Positions 1 through 8,620 of a stretch of 64,000 bases of DNA are shown piece by piece. The position numbers were made by a program, and so were the translations under genes. This DNA comes from Legionella londiniensis (GTDB lineage: Bacteria > Pseudomonadota > Gammaproteobacteria > Legionellales > Legionellaceae), in assembly GCF_001467825.1 (NCBI RefSeq), contig NZ_LNYK01000014.1:189973-253972 (forward strand), in the 5' to 3' direction. Below the pieces are notes generated by a model that was not told the origin of the DNA, did not search any database, and saw only the letters and a program-made list of their open reading frames with translations. Numbering within the stretch: position 1 is the first letter of the stretch; every line of letters starts with the position of its first letter.

Positions 1-451
1 AGTATTCGTCTCTCCTGAAGTGGATGATGATATTGATATTGCCATTAATCCAGCCGATCTCCGCATTGATACCTATCGGGCATCAGGAGCAGGCGGACAG
101 CACGTCAACCGTACGGATTCCGCGGTGCGCATTACCCATGAACCAAGCGGTATCGTTGTGCAATGTCAAACAGACAGAAGCCAACACAAAAATAAAGAGC
201 ACGCCATGAAACAATTGCGCGCCAAGCTGTATGAAATGGAAGTGCAAAAAAAGAATGCCGAACAGCAGGCATTAGAAGCCAGTAAATCAGATATAGGTTG
301 GGGATCGCAGATTCGATCTTATGTATTGGATCAATCCCGTATTAAGGATTTACGAACAGGCGTTGAAACCAGTAATACACAAGCGGTTCTGGATGGTGAT
401 TTAGACCAGTTTATCGAGGCCAGCTTGAAAGCAGGAGTAGGGGCAGTATGA
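1..451 (+). CDS. prfB: peptide chain release factor 2 (C-terminal part)
   Basis: Release factor 2 recognises UAA and UGA in the ribosomal A site and triggers peptidyl-tRNA hydrolysis. The reading frame is already open at base 2, so the gene begins upstream of the window and only about the last 149 residues are here. The catalytic GGQ loop is visible ([13 protein letters not shown]), followed by the conserved segments [12 protein letters not shown] and [21 protein letters not shown], which match RF2 closely. The natural frameshift site near codon 25 of many prfB genes lies outside the window. The stop overlaps the lysS start by four bases (ATGA), the usual prfB-lysS arrangement, so the two are probably co-translated. 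Confidence 0.97.
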   Translation, partial: VFVSPEVDDDIDIAINPADLRIDTYRASGAGGQHVNRTDSAVRITHEPSGIVVQCQTDRSQHKNKEHAMKQLRAKLYEMEVQKKNAEQQALEASKSDIGWGSQIRSYVLDQSRIKDLRTGVETSNTQAVLDGDLDQFIEASLKAGVGAV

Positions 452-1935
452 CCGAAGAATATTTAGATGAAAGTGAAGTTTATCAAATCCGCAAACAAAA
501 GTTAGCAGAACTCCGTGAGCAGGGCTTTAATTATCCAAATCGCTTTGAACGCCAGCATTTAGCCCATGAATTAATTAAGCAATATGCAAAGGAAAGCAAA
601 GAAGAATTAGCCGCAAAACGCATTAAAGTGAAGGTTGCGGGACGTATTGTTTTGCGTAGAATCATGGGTAAGGCAAGTTTTTTCCATATCCAGGATATGA
701 CTGGCCGTATCCAGATTTATGTGCGGCAAAATGATCTCCCTGAGCTCTATGAGCAATTTAAACACTGGGATCTTGGCGATATTGTAGGGATTTCCGGGGA
801 ATTATTTAAAACCAACACCGGTGAGCTTACTGTTAACGCTGAACATCTTGAGCTTTTAACCAAATCATTACGCCCCTTGCCTGATAAATTTCATGGCTTG
901 ACTGATCAGGAAATGCGTTACCGCAAGCGTTATGTGGATTTGGTCGCCAATGAAGACAGCAGAAGAACGTTTTTGATTCGTTCCCACCTTATTACTGCCT
1001 GCCGCCAGTTTATGAATGAGCACCAATTTCTTGAGGTGGAAACGCCGATGATGCATCCTATTCCTGGCGGCGCCCTTGCCCGCCCTTTTGTCACGCATCA
1101 CCATACATTGGATATGCAGATGTTTTTACGCATAGCCCCAGAGCTTTATTTAAAACGGCTGATTGTAGGCGGGTTTGAAAAAGTTTATGAAATAAACCGT
1201 AATTTCCGTAATGAAGGTATTTCTACCCGGCATAATCCTGAATTTACCATGATGGAATTTTATCAGGCCTATGCAACTTATCAGGATTTAATGGATTTTA
1301 CTGAAGAACTGCTCCGTTTTCTGTGTGACAGCGTAGTAAAAAAACGCCAGATTGAGTATCAGGGTGAGACGATTGATTTTTCAAAACCTTTTGCCCGCTT
1401 AACCATTAAAGAGGCACTCAAGCAATATCATCCTCATTTAGCAGATCAAATTGAATCTATTGATGGTTGCCGTGCTGTGTTGGATGAAAAAGGCTTTGAC
1501 TATAAGCAGTCGGATGGACTGGGTAAGCTTCAGATGATTTTATTTGAAGAAACCATTGAGCACCAGCTCATCCAACCGACCTTTGTTACTGAATATCCAA
1601 CAGAAGTATCGCCGCTTGCCCGACGCAATGAATTAAATCCCGAAGTCACGGATCGTTTTGAACTATTCATCGCCGGCCGTGAGATTGCCAACGGGTTTTC
1701 TGAATTAAATGATCCGGAAGATCAGGCGGCCCGCTTTCAAAAACAAGTGGAAGAAAAAAATGCAGGCGATCTGGAAGCCATGCATTTTGACAGCGATTAT
1801 ATCGAAGCGCTTGAATATGGCATGCCGCCAACAGCTGGGGAAGGCATAGGCATTGACCGTCTGGTCATGTTGTTTACTGACTCACAATCAATAAGGGATG
1901 TGATTTTGTTTCCGCATTTGCGGCAGAATCTATAA
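448..1935 (+). CDS. lysS: lysyl-tRNA synthetase, class II
   Basis: This enzyme charges tRNA-Lys with lysine in the cytoplasm. The 495-residue length is normal for bacterial LysS. An N-terminal OB-fold anticodon-binding domain (about residues 60-145, with [19 protein letters not shown]) is followed by the class II catalytic core. Motif 2 is seen as [11 protein letters not shown] near residue 250 and motif 3 as [13 protein letters not shown] near residue 465. It overlaps prfB by four bases. A decayed REP-like palindrome lies just after the stop. Assignment is secure. Confidence 0.98.
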   Translation: MTEEYLDESEVYQIRKQKLAELREQGFNYPNRFERQHLAHELIKQYAKESKEELAAKRIKVKVAGRIVLRRIMGKASFFHIQDMTGRIQIYVRQNDLPELYEQFKHWDLGDIVGISGELFKTNTGELTVNAEHLELLTKSLRPLPDKFHGLTDQEMRYRKRYVDLVANEDSRRTFLIRSHLITACRQFMNEHQFLEVETPMMHPIPGGALARPFVTHHHTLDMQMFLRIAPELYLKRLIVGGFEKVYEINRNFRNEGISTRHNPEFTMMEFYQAYATYQDLMDFTEELLRFLCDSVVKKRQIEYQGETIDFSKPFARLTIKEALKQYHPHLADQIESIDGCRAVLDEKGFDYKQSDGLGKLQMILFEETIEHQLIQPTFVTEYPTEVSPLARRNELNPEVTDRFELFIAGREIANGFSELNDPEDQAARFQKQVEEKNAGDLEAMHFDSDYIEALEYGMPPTAGEGIGIDRLVMLFTDSQSIRDVILFPHLRQNL

Positions 1936-1943
1936 TTATCAGG

Positions 1944-1970
1944 CTCCGGATTACGCTTTGCTAATTCGGG
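1944..1970. repeat. decayed REP-like palindrome after lysS
   Basis: An imperfect inverted repeat with arms TCCGGATTA and TAATTCGGG around CGCTTTGC. It resembles the cleaner palindromes at 28548, 56974, 57010 and 63293 and sits between the convergent lysS and the RhoGEF gene. It may act as a weak bidirectional terminator, but there is no clear T-run. Confidence 0.5.
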
Positions 1971-1982
1971 GCATTTTGCGTT

Positions 1983-2804
1983 TTATGGCTTTATGCCTGC
2001 CATGCTGGAGGCTGGTGTTGGCTTTGCAAAAGAACCTGCTGCAAAAAAGCCAAGACCACCAGCCAGAACAGCAGCGCCAATCCCTACTGTAATCAATGCA
2101 GCGGTACCGCAAGAGGCAATCAAAAGAACAACCCCTGCAGCAACTGCTGCAGCTCCTAAAACCGCGCTAAATCCCCCAAGGATCTGCAAGCTGACGCCAA
2201 TTATATGAGATATAGAATTTTTCTTGAGCTGAGCATTGACCTCATTCAGCTTTTCATTTAGCTTCTCTTCCAAGTCTGCCAGGTGGGATTTTGTATCAAT
2301 ATCAAAATTTTGATTATATTTTTTGAGTTCCCGAAGCAGCAGCAAATACCGAGGTCCGCGCTGAATGGGGGAAATAAGGCAGTCTTCCAGGCTCTTTTGG
2401 CGGTTTGTTCTTTTCTTAATAATGTCGTTGATCGCTTTAAACTGGGTTGAATTTTTTTGCTTGCACTCCAGGTATTCAGAGTAAAGCTTTGAATAGTTGC
2501 CATATAGTTCATAGAATTGATTAATGATGGCTATTCGCTCTTTTCTTAGTTGAGTCAAGAAAAGAGCATTATTTTCTTGGTGCGCATTTATTGTGTGCTG
2601 CAAATTGTTGGTTAGCCTAGCGGAGACTTCTGAAAATCCCACTGAAAATTTTTTTATGTTATTGAGAATATCAGGAACGCTTTCCGGCGCCTTTATTTCC
2701 CGAAGTGCGGTGACAAATATCTGTAAACTTTCTTGGTAAGCATTTTCAGTTTCAATAACCTCTCGAAATGGAGGTAAACTGCCAATATTGTTTTTACCGA
2801 TCAT
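1983..2804 (-). CDS. Dbl-homology (RhoGEF) domain protein with C-terminal membrane hairpin, candidate effector
   Basis: The 273-residue product carries features of a eukaryotic Dbl-homology domain, which activates Rho-family GTPases by nucleotide exchange. Residues 14-31 (REVIETENAYQESLQIFV) match conserved region 1. Residues 139-160 match region 3, including the hallmark ISPIQRGPRYLLLLREL, and LNEVNAQL fits the last helix. No PH domain follows. Instead residues 200-260 form two Gly/Ala-rich hydrophobic segments, suggesting a membrane anchor. The ATG at 2804 is preferred over an upstream ATG at 2885 because AGGG lies 8 bases before it and the upstream 27 residues are low-complexity. The gene is convergent with lysS and AT-rich upstream. 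Family identity is read from motifs; secretion and target GTPase are inference. Confidence 0.82.
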   Translation of the reverse strand: MIGKNNIGSLPPFREVIETENAYQESLQIFVTALREIKAPESVPDILNNIKKFSVGFSEVSARLTNNLQHTINAHQENNALFLTQLRKERIAIINQFYELYGNYSKLYSEYLECKQKNSTQFKAINDIIKKRTNRQKSLEDCLISPIQRGPRYLLLLRELKKYNQNFDIDTKSHLADLEEKLNEKLNEVNAQLKKNSISHIIGVSLQILGGFSAVLGAAAVAAGVVLLIASCGTAALITVGIGAAVLAGGLGFFAAGSFAKPTPASSMAGIKP

Positions 2805-2907
2805 TTTAAATACCCTGTAATGGTTTTTATGAAATAAAAAAATATAAAAAATGTATAATAATTTAACATTAAATATATATACCAAGCAACCTATAAATTT
2901 AATTCAG

Positions 2908-2931
2908 AGATATTTGTCTGAGATATTTGTC
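2908..2931. repeat. 11-bp direct repeat in divergent intergenic region
   Basis: AGATATTTGTC occurs twice in direct orientation with a 13-bp period, between the divergent RhoGEF and VOC genes. A tandem operator is possible, but no known regulator is recognised. Confidence 0.35.
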
Positions 2932-3025
2932 AAAAAAAATCATTAATGATATATATCCAGCTTCATATCTCGAAGCAGCGTAAACTTTCAATTAAAATTT
3001 GTGGTTATTTTATATAGGAAAATAA

Positions 3026-3394
3026 ATGAAACAAAAAAATACATTTTGTTGGATTGATATTCCAGTAATTGATCTGGATAGAGCCATTGGGTTTTATTCC
3101 GAGTTATTGGGGGAACCGGTACAGAAGTTCACTGAACATGGTTGCGTATTCGGGCTTTTACCCCATACAGAAGAGAATGTATCCGGTTGTTTATGTGTTA
3201 TGGATCGCAAGCCTTCGCAAAATGGCCCGTTGGTTTATCTCAATGTGGAAGGTAAATTGGATGAAGCCATTGAAGTGGCAAAGCAACGAAGCCAAGTGAT
3301 TAGTCCAAAAGAACAAATTGGCCCTTATGGGCATCGAGCTATTATTCTGGATACAGAAGGCAATTCGATTGCTTTATATTCCAAAGAAGCTTAA
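3026..3394 (+). CDS. VOC (glyoxalase/bleomycin-resistance) family protein
   Basis: A 122-residue single vicinal-oxygen-chelate protein. The N-terminal beta-alpha unit FCWIDIPVIDLDRAIGFYSELLG and the C-terminal GPYGHRAIILDTEGNSIALYS are typical of the family. These proteins dimerise to form metal-binding sites for isomerase, lyase or dioxygenase chemistry, or bind drugs. The usual first metal ligand histidine near the N terminus is not evident, so the substrate cannot be assigned. The ATG at 3026 follows AGGAAAATAA, a plausible ribosome-binding site. It stands alone between the RhoGEF gene and nrdB. Confidence 0.8.
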   Translation: MKQKNTFCWIDIPVIDLDRAIGFYSELLGEPVQKFTEHGCVFGLLPHTEENVSGCLCVMDRKPSQNGPLVYLNVEGKLDEAIEVAKQRSQVISPKEQIGPYGHRAIILDTEGNSIALYSKEA

Positions 3395-3415
3395 AGGCAT
3401 GATGCTCATTTGAAG

Positions 3416-3454
3416 TCCGGCGCGATAAAAATTACAGTATTCATCACGCCGGAA
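3416..3454. terminator. possible hairpin between VOC gene and nrdB
   Basis: GTCCGGCGCG and CACGCCGGA form an approximately nine-pair stem with a long AT-rich loop, between two convergent genes. No T-run follows on either side, so terminator function is uncertain. Confidence 0.3.
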
Positions 3455-3483
3455 GCTTCTTAAGCCTTATGATTTGTCATCAA

Positions 3484-4587
3484 TCACTCATCATCCCAGC
3501 TTAGGGTACCGCCTGCCTGGTATTCAATGACTCGGGTTTCAAAGAAATTCTTTTCTTTTTTCAAATCCATCATTTCACTCATCCAGGGGAATGGGTTTTC
3601 TGCCCCCGGATACTGCTCAGGAAGGCCAATCTGATTTAAGCGACGGTTGGCGATAAAGTGCAGATATTCTTCAAACATGCCGGCATTCATGCCTAAAATA
3701 CCATGGGGCATTGTGTCTTTAGCGTATTGATATTCCAGCTCAACTCCTTCTTTAATGAGCTTAATCATTTCTTCCTTAAATTCAGGTGTCCATAAATGCG
3801 GGTTTTCAATTTTAATCTGATTGATAACGTCGATGCCAAAATTCATATGCATGGACTCATCACGCAGGATGTACTGGAACTGTTCTGAAGTGCCGACCAT
3901 TTTATTGCGGCGTCCCATGGAAAGAATTTGGGTAAAGCCTACATAAAAGAAAATGCCTTCAAAAACCACATAAAAAGCAATCAGATCGCGTAACAGACGC
4001 TGATCATGTTCAGGCGTTCCAGTACGGAAAGCCGGATCTCCAAGACTTTGTGTGAAAGGCAAAGCCCAGGCGGCCTTGGTGGCAACAGAAGGGATTTCCC
4101 GATACATATTAAATACTTCTGCTTCATCAAGGCCCAAGCTTTCAATGATGTATTGATAAGCATGGGTGTGCAGCGCTTCCTCAAAAGCCTGGCGCAAAAG
4201 ATATTGCCGGCATTCAGGATTGGTGATATGGCGGTATACGGCCAATACCAGATTGTTGGCAACCAGTGAATCCGCAGTGGAGAAAAAGCCAAGATTGCGC
4301 TTCACGATCAAGCGCTCATCTTCTGTTAATCCCTGCGGATCATTCCATAAGGCAAGATCAGCGCTCATGCTGATTTCATTCGGCATCCAATGGTTTGCAC
4401 AGGCAGTCAGATATTTCTGCCAGGCCCAAGTATATTTAAAAGGAACCAATTGATTGAGGTCAGCACGGCAATTGATTATTTTTTTATCGTCCACGTGAAT
4501 GCGTCCGGCTCCCATTTCCAGGGATTCAAGGCCGGTGGCCCCTGTAGAAGACGTTGGCTGCTGCTCTTGTACTAATATTGTAGGCAT
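3484..4587 (-). CDS. nrdB: class Ia ribonucleotide reductase, small (radical) subunit
   Basis: NrdB holds the diiron-tyrosyl radical that starts ribonucleotide reduction in NrdA. In this 367-residue protein the first metal ligand D106 lies in FFSTADSL, followed at the family spacing by E137 and H140 in [12 protein letters not shown] and the radical tyrosine Y144. Chlamydial NrdB has phenylalanine at this last position, so this version should be the standard tyrosyl-radical form despite the otherwise chlamydia-like sequence. A second ligand block is seen in [14 protein letters not shown]. It lies 12 bases after nrdA and is certainly co-transcribed with it. Confidence 0.96.
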   Translation of the reverse strand: MPTILVQEQQPTSSTGATGLESLEMGAGRIHVDDKKIINCRADLNQLVPFKYTWAWQKYLTACANHWMPNEISMSADLALWNDPQGLTEDERLIVKRNLGFFSTADSLVANNLVLAVYRHITNPECRQYLLRQAFEEALHTHAYQYIIESLGLDEAEVFNMYREIPSVATKAAWALPFTQSLGDPAFRTGTPEHDQRLLRDLIAFYVVFEGIFFYVGFTQILSMGRRNKMVGTSEQFQYILRDESMHMNFGIDVINQIKIENPHLWTPEFKEEMIKLIKEGVELEYQYAKDTMPHGILGMNAGMFEEYLHFIANRRLNQIGLPEQYPGAENPFPWMSEMMDLKKEKNFFETRVIEYQAGGTLSWDDE

Positions 4588-4599
4588 ATTATTTTCTCC

Positions 4600-7419
4600 T
4601 TATTGGCATGCTTCACAATCAGGATCCAGAATGGAGCATGCTTTGGGCTCTTCAAGTTTTACGGCATTCAGCGCTCCGTCAGTTACCGTTGATTTTTCAG
4701 CATTGCTGGCACCTACGCTGCGCAGGTAATAAGTCGTTTTTAAACCGCGCACCCAGGCTTGGCGATAGAGCTCGTCAAGCTTTTTGCCCGAAGGTTTTGC
4801 CATGTAAATATTTAAAGATTGCGCCTGATCCAGCCATTTTTGCCGCCTGGAAGCTGCTTCAATCAGCCAGATTGGTTCAATTTCAAAAGAGGTCGCATAG
4901 CGTTTTTTCAATTCAGACGGAATACGGCTGATGGGCTGTACACTACCATTGAAGTATTTTAAGTCATTGACCATAACCTCATCCCACAAATTGAGCGCCT
5001 TTAAATCTGCAACCAAATAGGGATTAACCACGGTAAATTCGCCAGAGAGGTTCGATTTCACGTACAGGTTTTGATAGGTAGGCTCAATCGACTGCGATAC
5101 GCCGCAAATGTTGGAAATGGTGGCAGTTGGTGCGATGGCCATGACATTTGAGTTGCGCATCCCCTGGGTTCGCACTTTCACGCGCAAGGATTCCCAATCC
5201 AGCGTTTGAGAGCGGTCCTGCTCCAGATATTGGCCGCGGGCCTGCTGCAAAAGATTAATCGAGTCAATGGGCAGGATACCTTTGCTCCAGAGCGAACCCT
5301 CATAGCTTGGATAGCGCCCGCGCTCCTTGGCAAGTTCAGAAGAAGACTCAATCGCATAATAACTGATTAATTCCATTGAGCTATCAGCAAATGCCACGGC
5401 TTCTTTGGAAGCATAATCCAGATTGAGTTTGTACAATGCATCCTGGAAGCCCATCAGGCCAAGGCCGATTGGGCGGTGTTTCAAGTTTGAGTTTCGCGCC
5501 TGGGGCACGGAATAATAGTTAATATCGATCACATTATCCAGCATGCGAATGGCAGTGCGAATGGTCTTTTGCAATTTGTCCTTGTCCAGTTTGCCATTGA
5601 TAATATGCGCAGGTAAATTGACGCTGCCCAGGTTACATACGGCGATTTCATCCTGAGAAGTGTTTAGCGTAATTTCAGTGCACAGATTTGAGCTGTGAAT
5701 AACGCCTGCATGCTGCTGCGGTGAACGCAAGTTGCACGCATCTTTAAAAGTCAGCCACGGATGCCCCGTTTCAAACAGCATGGAAAGCATTTTTCGCCAT
5801 AGCTTAATTGCGGAGACTGTTTTTGTATTTTTCAATTTGCCCTGGCGTGCTTTTTCTTCATAGTCAAGGTATAAGGCTTCAAAGGATTTGCCATACTCAT
5901 CATGCAGATCAGGTACTTCATCGGGGGAGAATAATGTCCACTCGCCTTGTTCATGAACCCGCTTCATAAATAAGTCGGGTATCCAAAGGGCCGTGTTCAT
6001 GTCATGCGTTCTGCGGCGATCGTCTCCTGTGTTCTTGCGTAATTCGAGGAATTCCTCTACATCGCGATGCCAGCATTCAAGATAGGCGCAAACAGCACCT
6101 TTGCGCTTACCGCCCTGGTTGACTGCAATTGCTGTGGCATCCGCTACATTCATAAAGGGCACAACCCCCTGTGATTTGCCATTGGTGCCTTTGATATGGG
6201 CGCCCATGGCTCGTACAGGTGTCCAGTCATTGCCGAGGCCTCCAGCAAATTTAGACAGCAGGGCATTATCTTTGATCGCGCTGTAAATGCCGTCTAAATC
6301 ATCCGGAATGGTAGTCAGGTAGCAGCTCGACAATTGCGGGCGAACCGTTCCCGAATTAAATAACGTTGGAGTAGAGGCCATATAATCAAATGAAGAAAGC
6401 AATTGATAAAATTCAATGGCTTTGTTTTCTTTGTCATGTTCCCTTATGGCAAGCCCCATGGCTACCCGCATGAAAAAAGCCTGCGGCAACTCATAGCGTT
6501 TGCCGTGCTCATGAATAAAATAGCGGTCGTACAAGGTCTGAAGGCTCAGATAAGTAAACTGCATGTCGCGCTCTGGCAATAATGCTTTGGCCAGTTTATC
6601 CAAATTAAATTCACCCAGTTTGGGATCCAGAATGCCCTGCTCAATTCCTGAAGCAACATAGGCCTTGAAATATTCGGGATAAAGTTTGGCCATTTCATCG
6701 AAAGTCGCCTCAGTCTGCAGCCCAAGCTTAATCAAGGCTTCAGAGCGCAAGCTGTCCAGCAGTAAACGGGCGCTGACATAGGTATAATTCGGCTCTGTTT
6801 CAACCAAGGCGCGGGCAGACATAATCAAAGCTTTATGAACATCTTGCAAGCTTGCGCGGTTATAAAGATTACGCAAGGCATCCTTAATCACAGGCTCGGC
6901 CTTAACATTCGCCAGATCCCGACAGGCTTCAAGAACGATGGTTTTTAAGCGCTCGAGATCCAGCGGCACCAGCTCACCGTCCGGCATGGCAATAAGCGGC
7001 GTTTTGCTGTCGGCAGCCTGTTTTTGTAACTGCGCCTCACGCGCTTTACGGTGTTCTTCCCGGTACAGCACATAGGCGCGCGCAACCTTATATAAACTGT
7101 TGCGCATTAGAGCCAGTTCAACCTGATCCTGAATATCCTCAATATGGATGGTGCCGCCGCTTGGCAACCTTCTTTTAAAAGTTTGGGTAATTTGCTGAGT
7201 TAACTCGTCAATTTGCTGATAGATGCGATTCGACGCAGCAGCAGCCCTGCCTTCAACTGCGATAAATGCTTTGGTAATGGCAACTTTGATTTTACTTTCG
7301 TCATAATGAACAACCTTACCGTTGCGTTTGATGGTTTTTAATAAGCCTGGTGTGTTAGCAGTCAATTCCAGTTGATTTTGCTGAGGTAAATCATTTACGG
7401 GCTCAAGGATCTCGGACAT
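4600..7419 (-). CDS. nrdA: class Ia ribonucleotide reductase, large (catalytic) subunit
   Basis: Catalyses reduction of ribonucleoside diphosphates to deoxy forms. The protein is about 939 residues, longer than the roughly 760 of E. coli NrdA, because of N-terminal regulatory domains. A first ATP-cone spans about residues 27-120 (KTIKRNGKVVHYDESKIKV) and a second, more divergent cone-like segment about 145-225, an arrangement known in Pseudomonas NrdA. The catalytic residues are present: SSCYL, SNLCTEI (radical Cys and Glu), AVCNLGSVNL and the TTYYLRS tyrosine pair. The C-terminal CSILDPDCEACQ supplies the reducible cysteines. The ATG at 7419 is chosen because GGAGG lies just upstream. An in-frame TTG four codons earlier overlaps that site. 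Confidence 0.96.
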   Translation of the reverse strand: MSEILEPVNDLPQQNQLELTANTPGLLKTIKRNGKVVHYDESKIKVAITKAFIAVEGRAAAASNRIYQQIDELTQQITQTFKRRLPSGGTIHIEDIQDQVELALMRNSLYKVARAYVLYREEHRKAREAQLQKQAADSKTPLIAMPDGELVPLDLERLKTIVLEACRDLANVKAEPVIKDALRNLYNRASLQDVHKALIMSARALVETEPNYTYVSARLLLDSLRSEALIKLGLQTEATFDEMAKLYPEYFKAYVASGIEQGILDPKLGEFNLDKLAKALLPERDMQFTYLSLQTLYDRYFIHEHGKRYELPQAFFMRVAMGLAIREHDKENKAIEFYQLLSSFDYMASTPTLFNSGTVRPQLSSCYLTTIPDDLDGIYSAIKDNALLSKFAGGLGNDWTPVRAMGAHIKGTNGKSQGVVPFMNVADATAIAVNQGGKRKGAVCAYLECWHRDVEEFLELRKNTGDDRRRTHDMNTALWIPDLFMKRVHEQGEWTLFSPDEVPDLHDEYGKSFEALYLDYEEKARQGKLKNTKTVSAIKLWRKMLSMLFETGHPWLTFKDACNLRSPQQHAGVIHSSNLCTEITLNTSQDEIAVCNLGSVNLPAHIINGKLDKDKLQKTIRTAIRMLDNVIDINYYSVPQARNSNLKHRPIGLGLMGFQDALYKLNLDYASKEAVAFADSSMELISYYAIESSSELAKERGRYPSYEGSLWSKGILPIDSINLLQQARGQYLEQDRSQTLDWESLRVKVRTQGMRNSNVMAIAPTATISNICGVSQSIEPTYQNLYVKSNLSGEFTVVNPYLVADLKALNLWDEVMVNDLKYFNGSVQPISRIPSELKKRYATSFEIEPIWLIEAASRRQKWLDQAQSLNIYMAKPSGKKLDELYRQAWVRGLKTTYYLRSVGASNAEKSTVTDGALNAVKLEEPKACSILDPDCEACQ

Positions 7420-7491
7420 GTTTTCCTCCAAAGAAGGTGAGTATTGTCAACAAAAATCCGGACAATAGTTCACTAAATTAATTATAGCAAA

Positions 7492-7505
7492 ACACAAGAT
7501 ATAGT
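7492..7505. promoter_or_regulatory. NrdR box 1 upstream of nrdA
   Basis: ACACAAGATATAGT matches 13 of 14 positions of the NrdR consensus ACACWATATMTWGT as I recall it. NrdR is the ATP/dATP-sensing repressor of ribonucleotide reductase genes and normally binds paired boxes. Confidence 0.72.
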
Positions 7506-7524
7506 TATTTATATTGCTGAAATA

Positions 7525-7538
7525 ACAAGATAGTGTGT
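7525..7538. promoter_or_regulatory. NrdR box 2 upstream of nrdA
   Basis: ACAAGATAGTGTGT matches 13 of 14 positions of the reverse complement of the same consensus. It starts 33 bases from box 1, about three helical turns, as expected for paired NrdR boxes. Confidence 0.7.
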
Positions 7539-7576
7539 TTTTAGATTTTTTTCAAGTGATAAGTCTGTATAAATGC

Positions 7577-7585
7577 TGTGGATAA
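7577..7585. promoter_or_regulatory. DnaA box upstream of nrdA
   Basis: TGTGGATAA is the exact complement of the high-affinity DnaA box TTATCCACA. It lies about 160 bases upstream of the nrdA start, beyond the NrdR boxes. In E. coli DnaA also binds the nrdAB promoter, so a link between replication initiation and dNTP supply is plausible. Confidence 0.55.
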
Positions 7586-7678
7586 AATGTGTATATATGA
7601 AAGTCGGATAAAACCCGCTGCGACATCAGACAAGCTGTGCAGGGCGTATGCTGGTGAAAGAGCCCTAAGATGAGCCTG

Positions 7679-8491
7679 TCAGGGACTGGAATTTAACCCG
7701 CGAATGACAATTGCATCGCTGATGTGGGAAAAGTTATGTACGTTCACCTGGAAAGAATCAATATCCGCAGTTAATTGGCTGGAACTTCCGCCGTCGAGAT
7801 TCAAGGCATCCCTGCATTCCAACGGAGGAGATTGCATTAATTCAGCTAAATTCGTAGTGGACATGGGTGAATTTTCAGTGACAAGCACAATCACACGATT
7901 ATCTTTGGTAATCCCAAGCGCTGAGCGTTCGGCGATTCCGGCCTTTAAAGAGGGAATTCTACCATTGATGATTAGACGCGGCCCGCTTTGCAGGGCAAAA
8001 TCTATTTTTTTATCATGCTTATATTGCCTAAGGCTAGTTAAATAAGGTTTCTGATTTTTTATATAAAAAATTCCCCACCAGCTGATGCGCTTTAGCGGAT
8101 TTTCCAGATGCTGGTTAGAGATTCGTAAACCGAGGGGCCTGAATTTTTTATCAAAAAAACCGCCATTCAGGGCAATTAAGGCTTTGCTGTGCTGGGCGAA
8201 TTCATGAATGGACGCATGCGGCCTGGATAAATCATCAGCAAATATTAAATCAAACTGGTTGTTTTTTAAATCTATGCGAAACACATGTATATGAGACCAT
8301 GGATTGAAGATATTTGCTCCAATATCTTGATATTCAATGCCCGAAGCAATATTTCGCCAAGCACCGGCATAGGACGGAACGGTTTTGATTAACAGGATGA
8401 ATAACAAAAAAATCCAAAGTAAAGAAACAAAAGAGGGACATGGGAAAGATTGCAGAAAAATTCTGGCTGGTTTTATTCTATCACTCGCCAT
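7679..8491 (-). CDS. phosphodiester glycosidase (NAGPA-like) family protein, exported
   Basis: The 270-residue protein belongs by motif to the phosphodiester glycosidase family related to the mammalian enzyme that uncovers mannose-6-phosphate. Residues 21-43 form a hydrophobic segment ending SYAG that looks like a signal peptide or anchor, so the product is periplasmic or exported. Conserved family blocks follow: ALNGGFF (about 107-113), SGPRLI (169-174), ERSALGI (188-194) and ALNLDGGSSSQL (229-240). Bacterial members act on cell-wall or exopolysaccharide glycosides in some cases; the substrate here is unknown. It is divergent from pmbA and convergent with nothing nearby. Confidence 0.85.
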   Translation of the reverse strand: MASDRIKPARIFLQSFPCPSFVSLLWIFLLFILLIKTVPSYAGAWRNIASGIEYQDIGANIFNPWSHIHVFRIDLKNNQFDLIFADDLSRPHASIHEFAQHSKALIALNGGFFDKKFRPLGLRISNQHLENPLKRISWWGIFYIKNQKPYLTSLRQYKHDKKIDFALQSGPRLIINGRIPSLKAGIAERSALGITKDNRVIVLVTENSPMSTTNLAELMQSPPLECRDALNLDGGSSSQLTADIDSFQVNVHNFSHISDAIVIRGLNSSP

Positions 8492-8620
8492 GAAGACCCC
8501 ATTTCATACCTTCGTTACCAGAAACTGGCGATGCATTGTGTAAAATATCATGGATAATTTGTTGCTTTCCCACTTTTATCTTGTATCCTTTTTAACAAAT
8601 CTTTGATTAATGGAACTTAC

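Noticed and set aside
868-1104. Antisense ORF inside lysS
   Set aside because: A frame shadow of lysS; no supporting ribosome-binding site or family resemblance.
1993-2208. Pro/Ala-rich ORF opposite the RhoGEF C terminus
   Set aside because: It mirrors the Gly/Ala-rich membrane segment on the other strand, which explains its composition.
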